Origin: an uncultured Prevotellaceae bacterium
GTDB lineage: Bacteria > Bacteroidota > Bacteroidia > Bacteroidales > Bacteroidaceae
DNA length: 12,840 nt
Reading direction: 5' to 3'
Assembly: GCA_947303695.1 (NCBI GenBank)
Contig: CAMYYX010000046.1
Location: 1-12,840 of the forward strand
Below, in pieces: positions 8,415 through 12,840 of this stretch. The first letter of the stretch is position 1; each line of letters begins with the position of its first letter. Below the pieces are notes generated by a model. That model was not told where the DNA came from. It saw only the letters and a program-made list of their open reading frames with translations, and ran no database searches. The translations under genes and the position numbers were made by a program.

Positions 8415-8903
8415 ATGAAACGAATCGTATTGCCATCTGTTGTGGTTATGTTCGGACTGTTGTTGACATGGGTGAGTTGTGCCACCAAGAAGATGCCTGA
8501 AGCCGAACTTGTAAGCATCCGTTATACCCAATCGGGTACGATGGCTGGCTATATCTTCGAGGGCGAGATGAATAAGGACAAGAATGGAGAGATGGTACTC
8601 AGGTCCATGAAGGAGTCGTACGGACCTCTCTTCGAGAAACACCTCACAAAGGAAAATGTACAGCGTTTCCGCAAGATTATCGAGGAAGAGAAGATGTATG
8701 CTTATAAGGAGCGATATCTTCCATCGATGGAAGTGCTGGACGGAGAAGGGTGGAGCTTTAGCGCAAAGTTTGCTGACGGAAGCTCTATTGGTTCTCATGG
8801 CTCGAATGCATGGCCTAAAGGAAATGGTTTAGGGCGCATCCGTGCGTATATGGAGCAATTAGTTGAGGATGGTGTACAAATAGAACAAGTTGACGAAGAG
8901 TAA
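8415..8903 (+). CDS. Small lipoprotein of unknown function
   Basis: The 162-residue product has a short basic N-terminus, a hydrophobic stretch and the lipobox WVSC with Cys22, so it should be a lipoprotein. The mature part is mixed: a charged helical segment at about 75-95 (ENVQRFRKIIEEEKMYAYKE) follows a domain with 'YIFEGEMNKDKNGEM', and a C-terminal motif FADGSSIGSHGSNAWPKGNGLGRI at about 119-142 is the most distinctive feature. Proteins with a similar glycine-rich motif occur in Bacteroidales, but no function is recognised. It starts six bases after the LPP20 stop and ends inside the transcription terminator, so it is the last gene of the envelope cluster. Confidence 0.75.
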   Translation: MKRIVLPSVVVMFGLLLTWVSCATKKMPEAELVSIRYTQSGTMAGYIFEGEMNKDKNGEMVLRSMKESYGPLFEKHLTKENVQRFRKIIEEEKMYAYKERYLPSMEVLDGEGWSFSAKFADGSSIGSHGSNAWPKGNGLGRIRAYMEQLVEDGVQIEQVDEE

Positions 8904-8925
8904 TCGTCAACTTGTTTTGTTTTTT
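8884..8925 (+). terminator. Intrinsic terminator overlapping two convergent stop codons
   Basis: A perfect 13-bp stem pairs 8884-8896 (AACAAGTTGACGA) with 8904-8916 (TCGTCAACTTGTT) around a 7-base loop, AGAGTAA. A T-rich run follows to 8925. The loop contains the TAA stop of the + strand lipoprotein gene. The TGA stop of the - strand transporter gene (8907-8909) lies in the 3' arm. On the - strand the hairpin is followed by a weaker T-rich stretch (TTCTATTT), so it may stop both transcripts. Confidence 0.88.
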
Positions 8926-9881
8926 CTCTTATCCCACCACACAAACAAACCTGCTAAAATCGTACCGCTGATGCTGTGCCATGCACAACTGATAGCACAA
9001 GGAAGGACTGCAAGAGGTTGAGCTGCGAAGAAATTGCCAGCCAACACAGTAGCAAGTCCTGCATTTTGCATACCCACCTCTATACTGATGGTGCGTTTCT
9101 TTGCTTTGTTGAATTTGGAGACAACACCAGCTAAGTAACCAAGTAGGTAACCGAGGGTGTTGTGACAGAGTACCACAGCAAAGGTCCAGATGAAGAGCAC
9201 AAAACCACGGGAAATCAGCTCGTCGTGAACGGTCGAGATCACTCCTCCTACGATACAGGCCAGACAGACGACGCTCAGTCCTGGCATCAACGATTGGATG
9301 GTAGGGAAGCTCTTGCGTTTAGAATATACGTAGTTCAGGAAACAACCGATTCCGACAGGTATGATGGTGACAATCAGGATGTTGACGAACATACCGATGG
9401 CATCTATCTCGATAATCTCTCCTGCTGTCTGTTCCATCAGCAGGGGTGTCATGACAGGAGCGAGTAGGGTAGAGGCACACGTCATACCTACAGAGAATGC
9501 TACGTCTCCATGACAGAGATACGACATGATGTTGCTCGATACACCTCCCGGACAGCATCCTACCAGCAGGATTCCCAATGCCAATGCCGGTTCAAGATGG
9601 AACACCCTTACCAGCAGCCAGGCCACACAAGGCATGATGAAGAATTGGGCAACGGCACCAATCAGAATGTCGAACGGACGTTTCGCCAGAATGCGGAAAT
9701 CATCTGTTGTGAGGGTCAGTCCCATCGTCAACATGATGATACCCAGTATCACCGTCTGTGTCGTACCACGTACCCATACAAACATGTCGGGTAGAAAAAA
9801 AGTAATGATGGCAATTGCGGTAACAAATAATGAAGCATGTGCAGCAAGTAGCTGACTGATTTTCTGTAGTAAAGCTAACAT
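8907..9881 (-). CDS. BASS-family transporter (bile acid:Na+ symporter-like)
   Basis: The 324-residue protein is very hydrophobic, with about nine or ten membrane segments, the usual length for this family. The signature CCPGGVSSN lies at 109-117 and EVGMQNAGLA at 268-277. Compared with the known sodium-coordinating residues of the Neisseria ASBT homologue, Q79, S116, N117, S130, T134, E268 and Q272 fall at the matching places, so both sodium sites appear intact. It should import an organic anion by sodium symport across the inner membrane. The substrate cannot be read from sequence: bile acids, pantothenate, 2-keto acids and other acids are all known for this family. It follows the acyl-CoA synthetase gene by 27 bp on the same strand, which suggests that the imported acid is activated by that enzyme. 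Its stop lies in the shared terminator. Confidence 0.9.
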   Translation of the reverse strand: MLALLQKISQLLAAHASLFVTAIAIITFFLPDMFVWVRGTTQTVILGIIMLTMGLTLTTDDFRILAKRPFDILIGAVAQFFIMPCVAWLLVRVFHLEPALALGILLVGCCPGGVSSNIMSYLCHGDVAFSVGMTCASTLLAPVMTPLLMEQTAGEIIEIDAIGMFVNILIVTIIPVGIGCFLNYVYSKRKSFPTIQSLMPGLSVVCLACIVGGVISTVHDELISRGFVLFIWTFAVVLCHNTLGYLLGYLAGVVSKFNKAKKRTISIEVGMQNAGLATVLAGNFFAAQPLAVLPCAISCAWHSISGTILAGLFVWWDKRKNKTS

Positions 9882-9890
9882 GTTTATATT

Positions 9891-9896
9891 TCCTCT
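9891..9896 (-). promoter_or_regulatory. Shine-Dalgarno-like AGAGGA before the transporter gene
   Basis: Read on the - strand, AGAGGA stands nine bases before the ATG at 9881, inside the 27-bp gap to the synthetase gene. This is a normal place for a ribosome binding site, but such sites are rare in Bacteroidota and absent before the other genes here, so it could be chance. Confidence 0.35.
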
Positions 9897-9908
9897 AACC
9901 TATAGTGA

Positions 9909-11594
9909 TTACACCTTCTCGTCCATGTACAGGAAGCGTTTGATGCTCTTCTTTGGCGTCTTCTCGAATTCCTGCTCCATGATCTTGATTCCTGCCAGAT
10001 GTTCGTAGGCAGGGAGTTCTTGATTCACGTCTTTGCGTACGCTTTCCATCGCGGCTTTCATGTCGGTCACATGCATCTTCTCCGCTTCGTCAGCATCTGG
10101 GAAGACGAGGGCATAAAGTCGGTCTTTGTTTTGTATCACCACACTCTCTGCCACCAGCAGTTGGGCATTGAGCTTGTCTTCTATCTCTTCGGGATAGATG
10201 TTTTGTCCGTTCGGACCAAAGAGCATGTTCTTCGACCTACCGCGAATATAGAGGCTTCCGTCACTTGCGATAACTCCTAAGTCACCCGTATGATACCATC
10301 CATCAGCATCGAGAGCCTCGCGGGTAGCTTCTTCGTTCTTGAAATAGCCCAGCATCACACCGTCGCCTTTGACGAGAATCTCACCCACCTCATTTTCAGG
10401 GTCGTTGCTGTTGATGCGCAATTGCATGCGGTGGATGGCACGTCCGCAACTGCCTTGAGGGAAGTCGTACCAATGAGCATAGGTAATCAGTGGGGCACAT
10501 TCGGTGGTACCATAACCTACGGTATATCTGAATCCGATATCTTTCAGGATGTTCTCCACATCTTCTGAGAATGCAGCACCTCCGATAATCACTTCGTAGA
10601 ACCGGTTACCGAATGCTTTCGTCAGCTTGCGGCAGATACGGCGTTTGATTTGCGTACCAATGATTGGCAGATGTAGCAAAGTGCGGATACGCACATCCTG
10701 TAGTTTCGGAACGACAGCCCGGCGTATGATTTTCTCGATAATCAGTGGAACGGAAATGACCAACGTAGGACGTATCTCCGAGAAGGCTTTGAAGATCAGG
10801 GTAGGGGATAGCTTCGTGAGGAAATAGATGTGCATACCCATGCATATCTCACTCAGTATTTCAAATGCCAATCCGTACATGTGAGCCATCGGAAGGATGC
10901 TGACCACCGTTCCGTTGTGAGCAATATGGTCGTTCAGTTCGTCAATACCGAACCGCACGTTGTTCCACAGGTTCTTCTGCGAGAGCATCACACCTTTCGA
11001 CTTACCGGTCGAGCCCGATGTATAATTGATGATGGCCAGTTCGTCACCCGCATTGGCAACGTAGTGAATATCTTCGGGTTTCAATCCGTTCGGATAAGCT
11101 TCATTGTATAGTTGGGTTAACTGACCCATCAACGTGTTGAGTGCTTCATCGTTCGTCATCAGGACGGAGAAGTCTTGCAGATTGATGACTCCGATAAAAT
11201 TGTCGGTCTCTATCTGCAGGCCCTCATTCTCAATCTCTTTCCAGTTGTTGTCGCTGGCAAACAGCAGTCTTGATTCCGAGTGGTTGATGATGTTCTGTGC
11301 CTGTTCGGGTTTGAATTCATGAAGGATAGGAACAGCGATGGCGCCATACGTAACCGTTGCGAAGAACGCTACTGCCCAATGCGAACAGTTCTTTCCGCAC
11401 AACGCAATCTTTTCGCCTGGCTTGATGCCTATCTGACGGAATAATAGGTGGAACTGTTCTACTTGCTGAGCCACGTCAGCATAGCTGAATGTCTGTCCTT
11501 GATAGTCCGTCAAAGCAGGGCGGTCCCAATGACGCTTGATAGTTGATTCAAAAAGCAGATTGAAACTTTTTTCTTGTTCGCTATATTCCTTCAT
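9909..11594 (-). CDS. AMP-forming long-chain acyl-CoA synthetase-like enzyme
   Basis: The 561-residue protein is a complete adenylate-forming enzyme of the acyl-CoA synthetase family, which activates a carboxylic acid with ATP and then transfers it to CoA. The core motifs are in order: the phosphate-binding loop YTSGSTGKSKGV at 191-202, GYGTTECAPL at 360-369, DGWYHTGDLG at 431-440 with Asp438, RGRSK at 451-455, NIYPEEIE at 465-472, and the C-terminal TPKKSIKRF with the probable catalytic Lys552. No residue expected for catalysis is missing. The sequence is closest in feel to Bacteroidales enzymes annotated as long-chain fatty-acid:CoA ligases, but the true acid is unknown. It is first in a two-gene operon with a BASS transporter, so it may act on an imported acid. 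A promoter with TATCTTTG lies just upstream, and a palindrome covers the start codon. Confidence 0.92.
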   Translation of the reverse strand: MKEYSEQEKSFNLLFESTIKRHWDRPALTDYQGQTFSYADVAQQVEQFHLLFRQIGIKPGEKIALCGKNCSHWAVAFFATVTYGAIAVPILHEFKPEQAQNIINHSESRLLFASDNNWKEIENEGLQIETDNFIGVINLQDFSVLMTNDEALNTLMGQLTQLYNEAYPNGLKPEDIHYVANAGDELAIINYTSGSTGKSKGVMLSQKNLWNNVRFGIDELNDHIAHNGTVVSILPMAHMYGLAFEILSEICMGMHIYFLTKLSPTLIFKAFSEIRPTLVISVPLIIEKIIRRAVVPKLQDVRIRTLLHLPIIGTQIKRRICRKLTKAFGNRFYEVIIGGAAFSEDVENILKDIGFRYTVGYGTTECAPLITYAHWYDFPQGSCGRAIHRMQLRINSNDPENEVGEILVKGDGVMLGYFKNEEATREALDADGWYHTGDLGVIASDGSLYIRGRSKNMLFGPNGQNIYPEEIEDKLNAQLLVAESVVIQNKDRLYALVFPDADEAEKMHVTDMKAAMESVRKDVNQELPAYEHLAGIKIMEQEFEKTPKKSIKRFLYMDEKV

Positions 11595-11606
11595 GTTGCC
11601 AACATG
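11592..11606 (-). promoter_or_regulatory. 15-bp palindrome over the synthetase start codon (possible operator)
   Basis: CATGTTG, one central base, then CAACATG form a perfect 7-1-7 inverted repeat. One half-site contains the start codon of the synthetase gene. It lies between the -7 promoter element (11621-11628) and the coding region. The spacing and symmetry suit a binding site for a dimeric repressor, but no regulator gene is in the window. The RNA could alternatively hide the start codon only weakly, because a one-base loop cannot form. Confidence 0.4.
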
Positions 11607-11619
11607 TTTATTTATTTTT

Positions 11620-11628
11620 GCAAAGATA
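11620..11628 (-). promoter_or_regulatory. Bacteroidota -7 promoter element (TATCTTTGC) of the synthetase-transporter operon
   Basis: On the - strand TATCTTTGC matches the Bacteroidota -7 consensus TAnnTTTG in full and lies about 26 bases before the synthetase ATG. No clear TTTG/TTG -33 partner is seen at the expected distance; heptad repeats occupy that stretch instead. Confidence 0.6.
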
Positions 11629-11637
11629 ATGAATATT

Positions 11638-11677
11638 TACCATTTAACTATTTACCATTTACCATTTTTTTACTATT
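11638..11677 (-). repeat. Heptad repeat tract upstream of the synthetase promoter
   Basis: Read on the - strand the units are AATAGTA (11671-11677), then after a short A run AATGGTA, AATGGTA, AATAGTTA and AATGGTA (down to 11638). This is the same family, in the same orientation to the gene, as the leaders before the + strand genes, but here it stands upstream of the -7 element. The flanking 11678-11760 is very A/T-rich and has two TGTAAAAATGA-like copies on the - strand. Nothing else is recognisable in this 232-bp intergenic region apart from the two promoters. Confidence 0.65.
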
Positions 11678-11760
11678 TTCTCATTTTTACATTATATTAT
11701 TTTTTCATTTTTACAATTTTTGATAAAATTTTCACGTTCGACAATAATAATACATTCTTA

Positions 11761-11796
11761 TTGTGCTCACTTAACCAAATTTTTCATTACCTTTGC
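11761..11796 (+). promoter_or_regulatory. Bacteroidota-type promoter of the Cys-rich lipoprotein gene
   Basis: The -7 element TACCTTTG at 11788-11795 fits the Bacteroidota consensus TAnnTTTG exactly. A TTG at 11761-11763 could be the -33 element, although the 24-base spacing is a little long. Transcription would start near 11803, giving a leader of about 24 A-rich bases without a Shine-Dalgarno sequence. Confidence 0.6.
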
Positions 11797-11826
11797 AACA
11801 TCTTTTAATCAATAACAACGAAACCA

Positions 11827-12615
11827 ATGAAGAAACATTTGACTACAATTATGTTTATTGCAGCCGGTCTCATGATGACTGCATGTGGTAATAAGGCCGG
11901 GAACAGCGATAATCAGGACTCAACGAAAGTTGCTGAAAACACAAAGCAAGAAGTTACAGCAGAGGAAGAAGATGAAGACTTCGGAACTCCCGAACGTACC
12001 ATCGTTTCCATCCGACAGACATGGACAGATAAGACCCTCAAGGTCGATGCTGATAAGTCCAAAGCAAGTATCAAGGATTTTGCCTTGGCTTTCTGTAAGG
12101 CATATTCTCAGTGTGAAACCAACGAGGCTATGCGACAGTATCTCAGCGATCCTGAGACTGCCAAGGAGAACGAGTATCGTGTCGAAATCGTCAATCCTGA
12201 GTCTGGTCATCCAATAGGATTTGAGATGTACTGCAAACCTACCAACGGCTTCATCCGCTGTTTGGAAGAGGTACAGACCGACCGTTTCACCTACCTTTGT
12301 TATTGGAATCGCAAGAATGGTCACAAACTCGTTGCTGCCTACAAGGAAGAGTGCTGGGAAAGTGTAGATTGGGATCAATGCCTCATTTGTTTCTATGACT
12401 ACGACCCTGCTACGGGCGTCATGACTCCCGAACCATCTCTGACCAAGATGATTGAAGAGCGCATGAAGCAGTTCGAATTATGCTATTATATCTATCTGCC
12501 TGAAGAGGGCAAGGACATCGAAGTCCTCGGTGTTGACAGTATGGAGGAAGATGCATGTGCAGACGAAACATTTACACTGAAGTGGGACGGCATGACCTTC
12601 ATCTGGGAAGAATAA
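11827..12615 (+). CDS. Cysteine-rich lipoprotein of unknown function
   Basis: The 262-residue product has a typical lipoprotein leader with the lipobox MTAC and Cys20, followed by a low-complexity, N/D/E-rich linker (about 21-55) including EEEDEDF. The rest appears to be one folded domain with no family I can name. It has ten further cysteines (90, 96, 136, 145, 158, 176, 185, 188, 219 and 244), including C-x2-C at 185-188, unusually many for a Bacteroidales lipoprotein. It could form several disulfides in the periplasm or at the surface. It is the first gene after its own -7 promoter and is followed after 38 bp by a DUF3237-like gene on the same strand, with which it may be cotranscribed. 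The call as a lipoprotein is firm; the role is unknown. Confidence 0.8.
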   Translation: MKKHLTTIMFIAAGLMMTACGNKAGNSDNQDSTKVAENTKQEVTAEEEDEDFGTPERTIVSIRQTWTDKTLKVDADKSKASIKDFALAFCKAYSQCETNEAMRQYLSDPETAKENEYRVEIVNPESGHPIGFEMYCKPTNGFIRCLEEVQTDRFTYLCYWNRKNGHKLVAAYKEECWESVDWDQCLICFYDYDPATGVMTPEPSLTKMIEERMKQFELCYYIYLPEEGKDIEVLGVDSMEEDACADETFTLKWDGMTFIWEE

Positions 12616-12653
12616 TCAAAAAATCTATTTTTAACCAATAAACAACAAGAACA

Positions 12654-12840
12654 ATGAAAAAACTTTTAACAGCAATGATGCTTGTTGCTTTCGTCGCAAC
12701 TGCGAAAGCACAGTTCGGATTCGGTGCTGCTCAACAGCAGAACGGAGAGCCTAAGGCTCCTGAATTGGAGTATGTAGTACGTCTCAACGTAACCCTTGGT
12801 CAGGCCTATTCATCAGGCAACAACGGTAAGGGTACTCGCA
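12654..12840 (+). CDS. Exported DUF3237-like protein, 3' partial
   Basis: Sixty-two codons are visible before the window ends. The product starts MKKLLTAMMLVAFVATAKA and has a clear signal peptide with likely cleavage before Q20. After a short linker rich in Q, N and P, the mature protein begins APELEYVVRLNVTLGQA and GNNGKGTR. This matches the opening of DUF3237 domains (LEY-x-LxVxLG...GxR), whose function is not established. The 38-bp gap upstream is A-rich with no good promoter (TATTTTTA at about 12625 differs from the -7 consensus by one base), so it is probably cotranscribed with the preceding lipoprotein gene. Family assignment rests on a short stretch only. Confidence 0.65.
   Translation, partial: MKKLLTAMMLVAFVATAKAQFGFGAAQQQNGEPKAPELEYVVRLNVTLGQAYSSGNNGKGTR

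Noticed and set aside
12616..12653. Separate promoter for the DUF3237-like gene (TATTTTTA)
   Set aside because: It misses the final G of the -7 consensus, has no -33 element, and lies in a 38-bp gap that suits cotranscription.

Overview
The window looks like a chromosomal segment of a Bacteroidales bacterium, most likely Prevotella or a close relative. The evidence is: BspA-like/DUF285 surface repeats with a C-terminal tail of the 'YDLMGRK...GIYIIDGKKVMVK' kind, a BACON-domain lipoprotein, PEGA repeats joined to an outer-membrane barrel, Bacteroidota-type -7 promoter elements (TAnnTTTG), almost no Shine-Dalgarno sequences, and A/T-rich heptad repeats in front of genes. The assignment is by recognition only; no search was run.

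Left part (1-8903, + strand): five consecutive same-strand genes that all encode envelope or exported proteins. They are a very large BspA-like/DUF285 repeat protein (5' end outside the window), a PEGA plus beta-barrel outer-membrane protein, a lipoprotein with three BACON-like domains and an FN3-like domain, an LPP20/NTF2-like secreted protein, and a small lipoprotein. No promoter-like element is visible between them, and a strong intrinsic terminator overlaps the last stop codon, so they are probably one transcription unit. Three of the four junctions carry strand-oriented AATAGTA-type heptad repeats that run directly into the start codon. Aligning these leaders shows that the LPP20 gene most likely starts at TTG 6531 and not at ATG 6501.

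Middle part (8907-11594, - strand): a two-gene operon of an AMP-forming acyl-CoA synthetase followed after 27 bp by a BASS-family (bile acid:Na+ symporter-like) transporter. The pair suggests import and CoA activation of an organic acid, substrate unknown. It converges on the envelope operon, and both operons end on the same hairpin.

Right part (11595-12840): an A/T-rich divergent promoter region with a recognisable -7 element in each direction, a heptad tract, and a 15-bp palindrome over the synthetase start codon. It is followed by a cysteine-rich lipoprotein of unknown function and the first 62 codons of an exported DUF3237-like protein that runs off the window.

No tRNA, rRNA, CRISPR array, insertion sequence or phage gene was seen. 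The most interesting material is the combination of the compact five-gene envelope cluster and the repetitive leaders that precede its genes.
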